A stretch of DNA of 49,429 bases from Deinococcus sp. Arct2-2 (lineage in GTDB: Bacteria > Deinococcota > Deinococci > Deinococcales > Deinococcaceae), in assembly GCF_004801315.1 (NCBI RefSeq), contig NZ_SSNW01000038.1, positions 1 to 49,429 of the forward strand, in the 5' to 3' direction. Made by a program: the position numbers and the translations under genes. Below the pieces are notes generated by a model. That model saw only the letters and a list, made by a program, of their open reading frames with translations. It did no database searches and was not told where the DNA came from. Below are positions 31,074 to 40,505 of this stretch, one piece after another (within the stretch, counting starts at the first letter, position 1; every line of letters starts with the position of its first letter).

Positions 31074-31433
31074 TTACTTCCTGCTGCCCACCGCTAGCAG
31101 TGCCCCGAACAACGCTAGATTCTTCAAAAACTGAGCCTGTTGATTGCTGCGCTCTTTGCCGCTCTTGTCCCAGAAGGGGTGGCCGATGACAGTGGTGGGA
31201 ATCAGGCTGGCGGCCAGCGCGGTAGAGGCGAAGCGGGGAGCCACGCCGAGGGCCAGCATCGCGCCTGCGCCCAGCATCACGGCGCTGTTGGCCCGCACGG
31301 CTATTTCGGGTTCCGGCACTTCCGCGCCCTTGGCCGCCCGCACGATGGGTTCAGGGTTTTGCAGATGATCGAGGCCGTTTTTGATAAAAATGCTTGCGAG
31401 CAGTGCCCGCCCGATGAATCCTGTTACGCCCAT
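31074..31433 (-). CDS. DoxX-family membrane protein
   Basis: The protein has 119 residues and about four membrane helices. The GFIGRALLASIFIKNGLDHLQNP start and the central MLGAGAMLALGVAPRFASTALAASLIPTTVIGHPFW stretch are typical of DoxX/DoxD-like proteins. In other bacteria such proteins help with redox defence, but the exact role is unknown. AAGGAGG about eight bases upstream fixes the ATG at 31433. The open frame extending to 31502 has no start signal. Confidence 0.9.
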   Translation of the reverse strand: MGVTGFIGRALLASIFIKNGLDHLQNPEPIVRAAKGAEVPEPEIAVRANSAVMLGAGAMLALGVAPRFASTALAASLIPTTVIGHPFWDKSGKERSNQQAQFLKNLALFGALLAVGSRK

Positions 31434-31507
31434 GTGAAGCCTCCTTGAGATGCCCAAAAGTGTAGCGCAGGCCGGGACGTTTGGCCCGGATGGGCGCAGC
31501 ATGTGGG

Positions 31508-32260
31508 CTAGACGCCCGGACGCACCGCGAGTTGCTGCCCCAAATCCACCATCAAGGTTTGCACCGCCGTGACCCCGCTGGTCATCAGGCGCGTGAATTC
31601 CTCTGTGGTCATCGGGCCAGCTTCGGCTCCGCCCTGCGTTTCTATCAGCAGGCCGGTGCTGGTAGCCACCACGTTCAGGTCGGCGCGGGCCACCTTGTCT
31701 TCGGCGTAATCAAGGTCTACGCGCAGTTCATCGCCCACAAAGCCGACGCTGATCGCGCCCACGTTGTGCAGCAGGGGCCATTCGCTCAGTTTTCCGGCCC
31801 GCACCATGCGGTCACACAGGTCGTGCAGGGCGGCGTGGGCGGCCAAAATGCTCGCCACGCGGGTTCCGCCGTCGGCCACCAACACGTCGCAGTCTATGTA
31901 CAGCGTCTGGTTCCGAAAAGGGCGCAAATCCATGCTGGCCCGCATCGCCCGCCCCAAGAGGCGCTGGATTTCGTGGCGGCGGCCATTTTGCAGGCTGCGT
32001 TCCCGCGCTTGGCGGTCTGTGGTGGCACGGGGCAACATCGCGTATTCGGCGGTCAGCCAGCCTTCTTTCAGCCCACGCATATGCGGCGCGGCCTTGTCTT
32101 CTATGCTCACTGTCGCCAAGATTTCGGTGCGGCCCATCGTGAGGTGAGCGCTGCCGGGCGCGTGCGGATTCACGCTGCGGCGCACGGTCAGGGGGCGGGG
32201 CGTCAGGCTGTCGCGGCCCTCGCGGATGGGCAGGCGGGTGGCGTGGTTCATTTTGGTCAT
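31508..32260 (-). CDS. rph: Ribonuclease PH
   Basis: RNase PH is a phosphorolytic 3'-5' exoribonuclease that trims tRNA 3' ends. The 250 residues match the family, with REGRDSLTPRPLTVRRSVNPHAPGS at the start, the RATTDRQARERS arginine-rich stretch, IDCDVLVADGGTRVASI and a VDLDYAEDKVARADLNVV segment carrying the metal-binding aspartates. It forms hexameric rings in other bacteria. Its ATG overlaps the murI stop codon (ATGA), so the two genes are translationally coupled. A short, variable C-terminal tail is present. Confidence 0.96.
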   Translation of the reverse strand: MTKMNHATRLPIREGRDSLTPRPLTVRRSVNPHAPGSAHLTMGRTEILATVSIEDKAAPHMRGLKEGWLTAEYAMLPRATTDRQARERSLQNGRRHEIQRLLGRAMRASMDLRPFRNQTLYIDCDVLVADGGTRVASILAAHAALHDLCDRMVRAGKLSEWPLLHNVGAISVGFVGDELRVDLDYAEDKVARADLNVVATSTGLLIETQGGAEAGPMTTEEFTRLMTSGVTAVQTLMVDLGQQLAVRPGV

Positions 32261-33141
32261 GTCTGTATCGGCTCGATTCGGAGCGCGTCGGCTCTAGGGG
32301 GAGAATGAAGGGGGAGAACTGAACTCTGATCCCTATTGTGCATGGCCCCGGCCAGCAGGGTAGCGATGACAGGCCGCGCCGCTTCTGGCGAACCCGTGAC
32401 GAAGTAGCTGATTTGGGGCGTGTGCGGCACATCTTCTGGCCGCAGCAGGCCGAGCCGTTCCAGCGTGCTGCGGGTATGCCGGGCCACCGCCGCGCCGCTG
32501 TCTATGAGCGCAAACGTGTTGCCAAATTCGGCGCGGATGGCCGGGGCCAAAAACGGATAATGCGTGCAGCCCAACACCAACTGGTCTGCGCCCGCTGCCT
32601 GCAAAGGCTCCAGCACCCGCCTCAATTCGGCCCGTGTCTCGGCGCTGTCTTGCTGGCCCGCTTCTACCAGCGGCACCAATGCAGCACTGACCGCCATCAG
32701 CACTTGCACGCCCGCTGGCACAGCCCATTGACGAATCACGTCTTGCAGCAGCGTGCCGCGTAAGGTGCCGGGAGTTGCCAACACACCCACCACGCCCGAA
32801 CGGGTGGCCTGAATGGCAGGCTTGACCGCCGGAACCAGCCCGATCACTGGAAACTGAGGGCCGTACTTCTCGCGCAAATGCGACAAGCTAAAGGCGCTGG
32901 CCGTGTTACAGGCCACCACCACGCCCTTGACGCCGCGTGCGTGCAGGGCCGCCACCGCACGTGCCGTCAGGTCGCGCAAATCGTCGTCGCCGCGTGCGCC
33001 ATACGGCAGGTGCGCGGTATCGGCCAGATACACGATGTCCTCTTGCGGCAGCACGCGGCGAATCTCGGCCAACACGCTGAGGCCGCCTACGCCGCTGTCA
33101 AAAATCCCCAAAGGACGGCAGGAAGGGTCAGCGGGCTTCAC
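32257..33141 (-). CDS. murI: Glutamate racemase
   Basis: MurI makes D-glutamate for peptidoglycan from L-glutamate without cofactor. The 294 residues contain GIFDSGVGGLSVL, the first catalytic cysteine in VVACNTASA and the second in LGCTHYPFL, as in all active members. The GTG start at 33141 follows TATCAT by seven bases, so the message is probably leaderless. Its stop overlaps the rph start. The divergent phosphotransferase gene begins only 52 bases away. Confidence 0.96.
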   Translation of the reverse strand: MKPADPSCRPLGIFDSGVGGLSVLAEIRRVLPQEDIVYLADTAHLPYGARGDDDLRDLTARAVAALHARGVKGVVVACNTASAFSLSHLREKYGPQFPVIGLVPAVKPAIQATRSGVVGVLATPGTLRGTLLQDVIRQWAVPAGVQVLMAVSAALVPLVEAGQQDSAETRAELRRVLEPLQAAGADQLVLGCTHYPFLAPAIRAEFGNTFALIDSGAAVARHTRSTLERLGLLRPEDVPHTPQISYFVTGSPEAARPVIATLLAGAMHNRDQSSVLPLHSPPRADALRIEPIQT

Positions 33142-33193
33142 GCCCCGGATGATAGCGGAGGCGGCAAGCGGGGCAAGCGCCTAGACTCGCCCT
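33142..33193. promoter_or_regulatory. Divergent leaderless promoters, murI and phosphotransferase gene
   Basis: The whole 52-base gap serves two genes that both start with GTG. TATCAT (minus, 33149-33154) lies seven bases from the murI start and TAGACT (plus, 33182-33187) lies six bases from the start at 33194. No ribosome site is present on either side. Confidence 0.6.
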
Positions 33194-34000
33194 GTGAATC
33201 CTCCACCCCCGGTGAGCGTGTTGGAGGCGTTCGGCCTGTCTGGGCGGCCTGAACCGTTGGCTGGCGGTCAGACGACGGTGTGGCGTGTGGGCGAGGCGGT
33301 GCTGAAGCCGGACACCCACACGGCTCAAGAATTGGAATGGCAAGCGCAGGTGCTGGGGCAAGTGAGTCAGTCTCATTTTCGGCTGTCCCGCCCCCTGCGT
33401 GCCCACAGCGGCAGTTTGCTGGTCGAAGGCTGGTCGGCGTGGACTTACCTTACAGGCCGCCACGAACCGGGCCGCTGGACAGAGATTGTGCAAGTGAGTC
33501 AGCACTTTCACCAAGCGTTGGCCGCTGTACCGCGCCCCGCGTTTTTGGCTGCACGCACAGACCCTTGGGCCACTGCAGACCGCATGGTTTGGGGAGAACT
33601 CCCGCTGGACGACTTTTTGGCTGCCCCATACATGCGGAGGCTGGCCCAGCAGCTCCGGCCCGTGCATGCGCCCCCGCAACTCATCCACGGCGATCTGACG
33701 GGCAATGTCTTGTTCTCGGAGCCAGACGCGCCTGCCGTCATCGACTTTTCTCCGTATTGGCGGCCTGCCGGGTTTGCGCTCGCTATCGTCGTTGCCGACG
33801 CATTGGTCTGGGAGGGTGCAGATGAAGGCTTGCTGGAGGCCGTCCGTTCTGTTCCTGACTTTCCGCAATTCTTCTTGCGTGCGCTGATCTTCCGCAGAAT
33901 TGTTGAAGAACTGTCGCCCCTGCCGATCAAGTACGGACAGGAGGTAAGTGATCCTTACCAGAGTGCCGTTGATCTGGCGGTTCGGCTGGCGTCCCCCTAA
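33194..34000 (+). CDS. Aminoglycoside phosphotransferase-fold protein (TIGR02569-like)
   Basis: The protein has 268 residues and the fold of APH-type kinases. The catalytic loop is HGDLTGNVLF near residue 160 and the metal-binding segment is VIDFSPYWRPAG near residue 182, close to the pattern of the TIGR02569 group. The glycine-rich loop is weak (LAGGQTTVWRVG near residue 22) and the lysine in VLKPD follows it. The substrate is unknown and antibiotic resistance should not be assumed. The GTG start is supported by the -10 box six bases before it. Confidence 0.85.
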   Translation: MNPPPPVSVLEAFGLSGRPEPLAGGQTTVWRVGEAVLKPDTHTAQELEWQAQVLGQVSQSHFRLSRPLRAHSGSLLVEGWSAWTYLTGRHEPGRWTEIVQVSQHFHQALAAVPRPAFLAARTDPWATADRMVWGELPLDDFLAAPYMRRLAQQLRPVHAPPQLIHGDLTGNVLFSEPDAPAVIDFSPYWRPAGFALAIVVADALVWEGADEGLLEAVRSVPDFPQFFLRALIFRRIVEELSPLPIKYGQEVSDPYQSAVDLAVRLASP

Positions 34001-34054
34001 AAGCCGGGCGTCTCCCTAAGTGCCTTCCCTCGCTGCTGACCGCTACTCTTGCTT

Positions 34055-34657
34055 ATGCCCACGCCGCCCCCCATTCTCCACACCGTTCCCCCCGAAGTCC
34101 GTACCCCGCGCCTGCTGTTGCGGCGGCCCCAGCCTGCCGACGCCGAAGCTTTGTGCGCCGCCATTCAAGCGTCGTTGCCGGAGTTGCAACCGTGGATGTT
34201 CTGGGCGCAGACGCCGCCTGATCTGATCGCCACCCGTGACCGATTGGAGGACGTAGCCGCCGAGTTTGATGCCCGTAGGGAACTGCGCTACCACGTCTGG
34301 CGCGTACCGGAGCAGGCCGGAGTGCCCCTAGAATTGATCGGCAGCAGCGGCTACCACGCCCTCGATTGGCGCGTGCCCAAGGGCGAAATCGGGTATTGGA
34401 TCGCCACCGCCCACGCGGGGCAAGGCTACGCCACCGAAGTCACGCACGCGCTGACGGAATTGGCCCTGCATCCGGCGGCAGAGGGTGGCTTAGGCTTTTG
34501 CCGTCTAGAAATCCGTTGCGACCCAACCAACCACCGCAGCGCCCGCATTCCGCCCACGCTGGGGTACACGCTGGACGCCCATCTGGTAAATGACACGGTG
34601 GCGGCCAACGATCCGGGCCAACTGCGGGATACGCTGATTTTTAGTCGGACGAGTTAA
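34055..34657 (+). CDS. GNAT acetyltransferase, RimJ/RimL type
   Basis: The protein has 200 residues. It starts RTPRLLLRRPQPADAEALCAAI, characteristic of the RimJ/RimL branch, with GYWIATAHAGQGYATEVTHALTELAL as the acetyl-CoA-binding region near residue 115 and a CRLEIRCDPTNHRSARI segment after it. These enzymes acetylate protein N-termini, ribosomal proteins or small amines; the substrate here is not deducible. TACTCT five bases before the ATG at 34055 supports the start and a leaderless message. Confidence 0.88.
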   Translation: MPTPPPILHTVPPEVRTPRLLLRRPQPADAEALCAAIQASLPELQPWMFWAQTPPDLIATRDRLEDVAAEFDARRELRYHVWRVPEQAGVPLELIGSSGYHALDWRVPKGEIGYWIATAHAGQGYATEVTHALTELALHPAAEGGLGFCRLEIRCDPTNHRSARIPPTLGYTLDAHLVNDTVAANDPGQLRDTLIFSRTS

Positions 34658-34667
34658 GGGGTTTGAA

Positions 34668-34754
34668 GTGCAATCGCTGCGCTCACTCACCCCCTCTGCT
34701 TCGCAGCTCTGCGAGTCCCTAACCCTCCCCCCTCGAGAGGGAGGGAGCTAAAAC
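34668..34754 (-). repeat. Family C repeat, reverse orientation
   Basis: GCAATCGCTGCGCTCACTCA is followed by CCCCCTCTGCTTCGCAGCTC, CCTAACCCTCCCCCCTCGAG and AGGGAGCTAAAAC. It fills the convergent gap between the GNAT and argB genes. Confidence 0.7.
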
Positions 34755-34768
34755 ATTCTCACGTCTCC

Positions 34769-35536
34769 TCACCCCGTCACCACCGTGCCCGCTTCCCCCC
34801 GCGCCACTGCCCCCAGCACCCCGGCCACCATGCCGCTGGCAATCGTGGCGTGTGGCGCGCCCCGGTCTAGGGCGTCCAGTGCGGCGCGGACTTTGGGAAT
34901 CATGCCACCCGCGATCCAGCCTGCGCCAATGCCTTCTTCGGCTTCTGCACGGGTCAGGGCGGCGGCGCGGCTGGCGGGGTCAGGGTAATTGCGGTACACG
35001 CCGTCTACATCGGTCAGAAAGATGATGCCTTCATTCAGCGCCCCGGCCACGGCTCCGGCAGCGGTATCGGCGTTAATGTTCAGGGCGTCGCCGTCCGGCC
35101 CCACCGCCACGCAGCCCACCACGGGTGTGATGCCGGCCCCCAGCAGGGTTCGCAGCAGGTCGGCATTTACTCCAGTGATGCGGCCTACACGTCCTAATTC
35201 CGGGTCAAAGGGTTCGGCGGTCAGCAGGTTGCAGTCGCGTCCCATCAGCCCAACTGCGCCGCCGATGTCCTGCGCCAGTTGCTTGTTCAGTTGGCACAGC
35301 GCCATTTCCACCACATCCATCGCTGCGGGTAAGGTCACGCGCAGGCCGCCCCGAAACTCGCTGGCTATGCCCCGCGCCGCCAGTTCGCGCTCTATGACCG
35401 GGCCGCCCCCGTGAACCACCACCACAGGGATGTGCCCCCGCAGCGCCGCGATTTCTGCCGCCACCGCCCGCCGAAGCTCCAGACTTTTCATGGCATTGCC
35501 ACCGTATTTCACGATCATAGGAGCTGATGATGGCAT
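34769..35536 (-). CDS. argB: Acetylglutamate kinase
   Basis: ArgB phosphorylates N-acetylglutamate in arginine synthesis. The 255 residues contain [10 protein letters not shown] at the start, [38 protein letters not shown] and FLTDVDGVY, plus [14 protein letters not shown], all standard for the amino acid kinase family. Some Deinococcus-Thermus members use related LysZ enzymes on carrier-bound substrates, but the motif pattern fits ArgB better. No other arginine genes are nearby. Starts at 35536 or 35518 are both possible because neither has a clear ribosome site. Confidence 0.92.
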   Translation of the reverse strand: MPSSAPMIVKYGGNAMKSLELRRAVAAEIAALRGHIPVVVVHGGGPVIERELAARGIASEFRGGLRVTLPAAMDVVEMALCQLNKQLAQDIGGAVGLMGRDCNLLTAEPFDPELGRVGRITGVNADLLRTLLGAGITPVVGCVAVGPDGDALNINADTAAGAVAGALNEGIIFLTDVDGVYRNYPDPASRAAALTRAEAEEGIGAGWIAGGMIPKVRAALDALDRGAPHATIASGMVAGVLGAVARGEAGTVVTG

Positions 35537-35620
35537 GGGGTTGGGCGGGAGTTAGGTCGTAGGTTATGGTTCATGAGCTGTGAAGGCCGACTGGGCGCAA
35601 GTTTGGAGATCAATTTGGTG

Positions 35621-35730
35621 TGTAAACCCCCCAGTCTGCTTCGCAGCCAGCCCCCCTTAGAGGGGAGCGCAACAGCTTTTGTCCCCACCTCTAAGGGGGG
35701 GCGTTGCGTGAGCAACGGGGGGGTTCACCT
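35621..35730 (+). repeat. Family A foldback repeat
   Basis: The unit GTAAACCCCCCAGTCTGCTT...CAACGGGGGGGTTCACC lies between the argB start and the GNAT gene upstream of it. Confidence 0.8.
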
Positions 35731-35745
35731 TCCACCTCTAAACCT

Positions 35746-36297
35746 CTAGTCCGCGCTCACACCCTGCACCGCACGTTTTCCGCTCCCTGTGGGCACACCT
35801 ACCGCTTTGGCATACCACGTCATCACCGGGCGGGCGTCGAGGGCAAAGGTGTAGCCCAACCGCTCCCAGAAGCGTGCGCCGCGTGGGTTTTCGCCCAACA
35901 CACTCGCCAGAATGCGGGTGGTGCCACGCGGCACACGCGACTCCAGATGCCGGATCGCCTGCTCGCCCAAGCGTTGCGATTGGCGGTCTTCACGGATCAG
36001 CAGCAAGTTGATGGTCAGGTCACCCGGTTGGGGGTAATCGTGTTTGCAGTCCAAGCTGCCCACCAGATTGCCGTCGTCGTCGTGCAGCAGTTCCAAGCGT
36101 CGGCGTGGGTCGAGCAGGGCGAATTCTACGTCGCGCTCGACTTCGGTCAGGCTGGGAACACGGCTGCCCAACAAGGCGAAGTAGCCGGGGGCGGCGGTGT
36201 AAAGGCTGTGGAGCAGTGGCGCGTGATGCAGCGCCAAGCGGGTCGCGTTCAAGGTCGAAGCCTCCGATCCGGCAGCATGGTACAGATGAAATTCCAA
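35746..36297 (-). CDS. GNAT-family N-acetyltransferase
   Basis: The protein has 183 residues. An N-terminal segment (residues 20-55) resembles the substrate-binding part of GNATs. The core strand is [25 protein letters not shown] (about residues 93-117), with the acyl-CoA-binding QxxRLGxxA pattern, and [19 protein letters not shown] closes the fold. The substrate is unknown. The apparent start is a TTG at 36297 with TGGACT four bases before it; no in-frame ATG is available near, so the exact start is uncertain. Confidence 0.82.
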   Translation of the reverse strand: MEFHLYHAAGSEASTLNATRLALHHAPLLHSLYTAAPGYFALLGSRVPSLTEVERDVEFALLDPRRRLELLHDDDGNLVGSLDCKHDYPQPGDLTINLLLIREDRQSQRLGEQAIRHLESRVPRGTTRILASVLGENPRGARFWERLGYTFALDARPVMTWYAKAVGVPTGSGKRAVQGVSAD

Positions 36298-36440
36298 GGG
36301 AAGTCCAGAGGAAGGTCTGTGGGTTGCCGGACTGTCCAGAGCATACCCCCCGCACCGCCAGATACAACATGAATTCAGCGAATGGCCGGGTTGATCTTGG
36401 ATTCACCGTTTGGTGGGGGGAGGTGCGCTACCCTACCGGG

Positions 36441-37547
36441 ATGATGTTCGCGCCCGCCCCCGCTCTGCCTGCCCTGCCCACTGCTCCCCAGCCGGGCTTT
36501 TATGCTGCACGGCTCGCTTCCCCAGAGGCGCGGCGGGGCGGGGCAGTGCTGGCTCCGATGGCAGGCTACAGCGACGCACCCCTGCGTCAGTTGGCCGCCG
36601 AGCAGGGCGCACTTTGGACGGTCAGCGAGATGATCAGTTCACGCGGACTGGCGCTGGGCAGTGACACCGAGAGCCTGAATTTGGGCCGTCCTTACGCGGG
36701 CGAAGTGGGGCGCGTGGTGCAACTGTTTGGGGCAGAACCGGAGGTGTTGGCCGCCGCCGTCGCCAAAGCAGAAGGCTGGTTTGCTCCGGCGGCTATAGAC
36801 CTGAATATGGGCTGCCCCGTGCCCAAAGTGCGCGGCAAGGGCGGCGCGTGCCTACTGCAAACGCCCGAACTGGCCTTCGAATTGATAAAGGCCATGCGCG
36901 GCGCAACTGGGCTGGATGTGAGCGCCAAGATTCGCCTCGGCTGGGACAGCAACCGCAGCCTAGAAGTGGCGCAGGGCTTGGCCGAGGCGGGCGCGGCGAT
37001 TATTACGGTACACGGGCGCACCAGTGTCCAGCGGTATACCGGGGAAGCCGACTGGGACGCGATTGCAGCCGTCGCGGCGGCAGTAAAGGTGCCTGTGATC
37101 GGCAGCGGCGACATTCGCAGCGTAGAACAGGCCCGCCACCGCCGCCAATCGGGAGTGTCTGCCGTCATGATCGGGCGCGGCGCAGTGGGCAATCCGTGGA
37201 TTTTCCGGGCGCTAGCTACAGGGGAGGACGCTTGGCCCAGCTTGGCTGCCCGCGCCGCCACTGCCCTCCGGCACACCGAACTGCACATCCAGTTTTACGC
37301 GGGGCCGCAGGGTACAGGCCGCGTCAGCCTGCTGCCCCTGCGCAAAGTCTTGCCCCAATACTTGCCCGATGTGCCCGACTTGCGCGGCGCTCTGGTACAG
37401 ATCGAAACATTAGAGCAGCTTAAGAATTGCCTGATTCCATATTTAGAAGACCCTCTACTGACTGACCGGGCAGGGATTGACAGCTTGGTTCCCGCTGGGT
37501 CAACACCACATCACCTTTCTACAGAGTATGCTGTGAACCGACCATGA
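36441..37547 (+). CDS. dus: tRNA-dihydrouridine synthase
   Basis: Dus is an FMN enzyme that reduces uridines in the tRNA D-loop. The 368 residues contain [16 protein letters not shown] near residue 35, the catalytic cysteine in [34 protein letters not shown] and [13 protein letters not shown], all in the expected order. The ATG at 36441 is fixed by TACCCT six bases upstream; the frame is open back to 36105, but that part lies opposite the GNAT gene. Its stop overlaps the next start (ATGA), so the DinB-like gene is cotranslated. Confidence 0.95.
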   Translation: MMFAPAPALPALPTAPQPGFYAARLASPEARRGGAVLAPMAGYSDAPLRQLAAEQGALWTVSEMISSRGLALGSDTESLNLGRPYAGEVGRVVQLFGAEPEVLAAAVAKAEGWFAPAAIDLNMGCPVPKVRGKGGACLLQTPELAFELIKAMRGATGLDVSAKIRLGWDSNRSLEVAQGLAEAGAAIITVHGRTSVQRYTGEADWDAIAAVAAAVKVPVIGSGDIRSVEQARHRRQSGVSAVMIGRGAVGNPWIFRALATGEDAWPSLAARAATALRHTELHIQFYAGPQGTGRVSLLPLRKVLPQYLPDVPDLRGALVQIETLEQLKNCLIPYLEDPLLTDRAGIDSLVPAGSTPHHLSTEYAVNRP

Positions 37548-38125
37548 ATGTTCGCGAGTATTACACCTACCTGTCCGCTGCCCGCGAGCAGTTGTGGAAT
37601 TTTCTCCGCGCTTTACCCGCAGAGGAACTGAACCGCAACCTGATCGAAAACGGCGACCGCTTTCACACCATCAAAGATTTGCTGCTTCACGTCACCGACG
37701 TCGAAGATCATTGGGTACACGCCATTGCACGCGGAGAGGGCGTGCAGCAGTCCGGCAAATACCGCCACGACTGGATCAAGCCCGACGCCGCGCAGTACGA
37801 CCTGAGCTGGATCATCGAGTATGGCCGCGAGGTCAGCCAGCACACCCAAACCTTCTTAGAAAGTGAACCCGACCTGAACCAAAGCATCAAGTTGGTGCAA
37901 GACGATCCCGCCAGCGATACCGTATCGCTCGATCAGTTGATGTGGCACGTGATGACCCATGAGGTGCGTCACACCGCTCAAGTTGCCCTGATGATCCGTC
38001 AACTCGGCCACGTGGCCCCTTGGCTGGACTACATGCGCTTTGTGCGCCCGCAGGTCACGGCGGCCCAAAACAGCGGCGCAGAGCAGGAAGCAGACACCGA
38101 TATCGATCTGGAAGACGACATTTAA
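37544..38125 (+). CDS. DinB/YfiT-like four-helix protein
   Basis: The protein has 193 residues. The DinB-like superfamily is recognisable from the metal-binding histidines in [14 protein letters not shown] near residue 50 and [21 protein letters not shown] near residue 135. Members are metal-binding helical bundles, some of which transfer thiols such as bacillithiol. Deinococcus expanded this group, so a thiol-transferase role is plausible but unproven. An acidic tail ([13 protein letters not shown]) ends the protein. Its ATG overlaps the dus stop by four bases. Confidence 0.9.
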   Translation: MNVREYYTYLSAAREQLWNFLRALPAEELNRNLIENGDRFHTIKDLLLHVTDVEDHWVHAIARGEGVQQSGKYRHDWIKPDAAQYDLSWIIEYGREVSQHTQTFLESEPDLNQSIKLVQDDPASDTVSLDQLMWHVMTHEVRHTAQVALMIRQLGHVAPWLDYMRFVRPQVTAAQNSGAEQEADTDIDLEDDI

Positions 38126-38267
38126 CCCCCACGCAAACCAGCTTTCTTGTCCAGACGCCGCTGACCTCACCGGGTTGAGCGGCGTTGCTGCTGCCCCGCC
38201 CCCGGCCAGACGTGTACCAAGTCTTTGCACTTGCCGCCCGTAACCCGCGCAGCACCCAAAAGCCGTC

Positions 38268-38273
38268 TATACT
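38268..38273 (+). promoter_or_regulatory. -10 box for hemC
   Basis: TATACT lies nine bases before the ATG at 38283, giving a leaderless or nearly leaderless message. Confidence 0.55.
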
Positions 38274-38282
38274 GAGAAAGTT

Positions 38283-39212
38283 ATGCGGACGGTCACGGTA
38301 GGGACGCGTGGGAGCACGCTTGCACTCGCGCAAACCCGGTGGGTAGTTGCCCGACTCAAAGAAGAATGGCCTGAAACGGATTTCCGGATTCAAACCATCT
38401 CTACGGGCGGCGACAAGAACCGGGGAAGCCTTTCGGCAATGGCTCAGAAAGGCGATAAAGGCTTTTGGGTCAAGGAAATCGAAGACGCTCTGATCGCCAA
38501 GCGGATCGACATTGCGGTGCATTCCCTCAAGGATTTGCCCACCGTGCAGCCCGAAGGTCTAGAAGTGTCTTCTATTCCCAAGCGGGTCGATGCACGCGAC
38601 GTATTGATTGGCAAAGAAGGCATGAAAAAGCTGGCCGACTTGCCCAAAGGCGCACGCATCGGCACCAGCAGCGTGCGGCGTAAAGCCTTCTTGATGGCCT
38701 ACCGCCCCGATCTTCAGGTCATCGATTTGCGGGGCAACATCGACACTCGCCTTGGGGTACTGGCGACGCCCGACTACGACGCCATTATTTTGGCCGCAGC
38801 GGGCCTGATCAGAACTGAAATGCGGAACCGGATCGATGAGTTTCTGGAACCCGACATCATGCTGCCCGCTCCCGGTCAGGGCGCACTGGCCCTAGAAACC
38901 CGCGCCGACGACGACCTGAACGTGGAAGTCGCCTACGCCATTCACGATCACACCACCGATGATCGCATTACCGCCGAGCGCGAGTTTTTGGCGGGGCTGG
39001 GGGCCGGGTGCATGGCTCCGGTGGGCGCACACGCCACTATCAAGGGCGGCGTGCTGACCTTAGAGGGCTGGGTGGCCGCGCTGGACGGCACCAAAGTCAT
39101 TCGGGCCACCAGCATCGGAGACGCGGGCGAGTGCGCCGATATAGGCGCGGAATTGGCCGCCGACTTGCTTGACCGGGGCGCACAAGCCCTCGTAGACGCG
39201 GCCCACGAGTAG
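38283..39212 (+). CDS. hemC: Hydroxymethylbilane synthase (porphobilinogen deaminase)
   Basis: HemC joins four porphobilinogens into hydroxymethylbilane in heme synthesis. The 309 residues match the family, with VGTRGSTLALAQT at the start, HSLKDLPT near residue 82, an RGNIDTRLG motif, and the cofactor-binding cysteine C243 in LGAGCMAPVGAHA. No other heme genes are in the window. The short -10 spacing indicates a leaderless transcript. A small membrane-protein gene follows 21 bases later. Confidence 0.97.
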   Translation: MRTVTVGTRGSTLALAQTRWVVARLKEEWPETDFRIQTISTGGDKNRGSLSAMAQKGDKGFWVKEIEDALIAKRIDIAVHSLKDLPTVQPEGLEVSSIPKRVDARDVLIGKEGMKKLADLPKGARIGTSSVRRKAFLMAYRPDLQVIDLRGNIDTRLGVLATPDYDAIILAAAGLIRTEMRNRIDEFLEPDIMLPAPGQGALALETRADDDLNVEVAYAIHDHTTDDRITAEREFLAGLGAGCMAPVGAHATIKGGVLTLEGWVAALDGTKVIRATSIGDAGECADIGAELAADLLDRGAQALVDAAHE

Positions 39213-39233
39213 GCCCATAAGTCAGGCTGACCT

Positions 39234-39425
39234 GTGAAGCTGACAGCGCGAGTGTGGGTAACAGCGGCTGTGGCTGCGGCCCTCTGGTTCATCATCGGTG
39301 TCGTGCAGCGCACCCGTGCAGGCGCGGCCCCCGCCGATGCTGCGCTGGCCGAATTGCCTCTTACGGTGGCGGTGTTCGCGATTGCCGTCATCTGGACAGT
39401 TCTTCGGCAAAGCAGGGGTAAGTGA
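39234..39425 (+). CDS. Small two-helix membrane protein
   Basis: The product has 63 residues and would start at a GTG. Two hydrophobic helices (about residues 8-25 and 41-57) flank a short polar loop, RTRAGAAPADAALAELP, and the ends are positively charged. It lies 21 bases after hemC and 22 bases before asparaginase on the same strand, so it may be cotranscribed with both. I cannot assign a family. The gene is plausible rather than certain, because its start is a GTG and no ribosome site is obvious. Confidence 0.6.
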   Translation: MKLTARVWVTAAVAAALWFIIGVVQRTRAGAAPADAALAELPLTVAVFAIAVIWTVLRQSRGK

Positions 39426-39447
39426 GCCACAGACAAGTGACCTACTT

Positions 39448-40416
39448 ATGAGGCGCCTCGCGGTCATTCATACCGGGGGCACGATTGCCAGCCGTCCCAG
39501 CCCCGATGGACGCGGCGTGACGCCCCAAACGCCGCCCAGCGTGCCGGGGCTGCCGGGTGTGCAGGTCACGCACCACCAGCCGTTCAACTTGCCAAGCCCG
39601 CACGTGACGCCCGCGCACATGCTGCATCTGGCGCACCTGATAGAGCGGCTGGCCCCCGACGCCGACGGAATTGTGGTCACGCACGGCACCGATACACTGG
39701 AAGAAACGGCTTTTTTGCTTCACCTCACGCTGTCGGCGGCAACTCCGGTAGTCCTCACGGGCAGCATGAGACACGCCGAGGAAGTCTCTTGGGACGGCCC
39801 CGGTAACCTGCTGGACGCGGCTTATACGGCGCTGCATCCCCAAACTGCCGGACGTGGCCCGCTGGCCGTGTTCAGCGGCGATATTTTTGATGCCCGCACC
39901 GTCACCAAAGTGCATACCACCGCCGTAGACGCTTTCGGGGGCTATCCCGGTCCGATTGGGCGCATAGACCGGGCTGGCCCGCTCGAGCAGATGCACGCCC
40001 ACCTGCGCTACTTTGCCACCCCTGAACCTCGCCCCACCTACGCGCCGGAAGTTTTGACGGCGCGCGTGGAAATCCTGTACGCCGCCGCAGGCTGGACGGG
40101 CGAAGGCTATGCCGAAGCCGAGGCGAGGGCCGATGGCTTGGTCATTGCCGCGCTGGGTACAGGCAACCTACCCGCCGAACTCTTGCCCCTGATTGCCGCA
40201 ACCACCAAACCCGTGATTATCGCCACCCGCACGCACGCTGGCCCCGTAATTCCGGTGTACGGCTACGCGGGCGGCGGCGCGACGTTGGTGGCCGCCGGAG
40301 CCATTCCCGCCAGCTTCCTCAACGCCCATAAGGCCCGCTTGCTGCTGATGGTGCTGCTGAGCTTGGGCATGAGCAGGGCAGAAATTCGGGGCGTGTTTGA
40401 AGGCGGGGTGTTTTAG
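39448..40416 (+). CDS. L-asparaginase
   Basis: The enzyme hydrolyses asparagine to aspartate and ammonia. The 322 residues have the catalytic threonine T12 in IHTGGTIAS, the second catalytic motif VTHGTDTLEET near residue 82, GSMRHAEEVSWDG, and a C-terminal ALGTGNLP and ATRTHAGPV. There is no signal peptide, so it is the cytoplasmic type. The ATG at 39448 is chosen because the motif begins six residues later; the frame is open upstream only because it overlaps the mini-protein. Confidence 0.93.
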   Translation: MRRLAVIHTGGTIASRPSPDGRGVTPQTPPSVPGLPGVQVTHHQPFNLPSPHVTPAHMLHLAHLIERLAPDADGIVVTHGTDTLEETAFLLHLTLSAATPVVLTGSMRHAEEVSWDGPGNLLDAAYTALHPQTAGRGPLAVFSGDIFDARTVTKVHTTAVDAFGGYPGPIGRIDRAGPLEQMHAHLRYFATPEPRPTYAPEVLTARVEILYAAAGWTGEGYAEAEARADGLVIAALGTGNLPAELLPLIAATTKPVIIATRTHAGPVIPVYGYAGGGATLVAAGAIPASFLNAHKARLLLMVLLSLGMSRAEIRGVFEGGVF

Positions 40417-40441
40417 GGGCAGGGTGAGAAGGGACAAAAGC

Positions 40442-40501
40442 GAACGTGGATCGTGGAACGTAGGAAGGGCCAAACCACGATCCACGTTCTACACTCCACA
40501 A
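40442..40501. repeat. Family D palindrome in convergent gap
   Basis: GAACGTGGATCGTGG (40442-40456) and CCACGATCCACGTTC (40475-40489) are exact inverted 15-mers. The copy lies between the converging asparaginase and DedA genes and is a likely bidirectional terminator. Confidence 0.8.
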
Positions 40502-40505
40502 TCCT

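Noticed and set aside
33194..34000. Antibiotic-resistance kinase
   Set aside because: The fold is APH-like, but the sequence fits a broad family of unknown substrate and has no resistance-gene context.
36105..36440. N-terminal extension of Dus
   Set aside because: It lies opposite the GNAT gene and the family domain begins after 36441.
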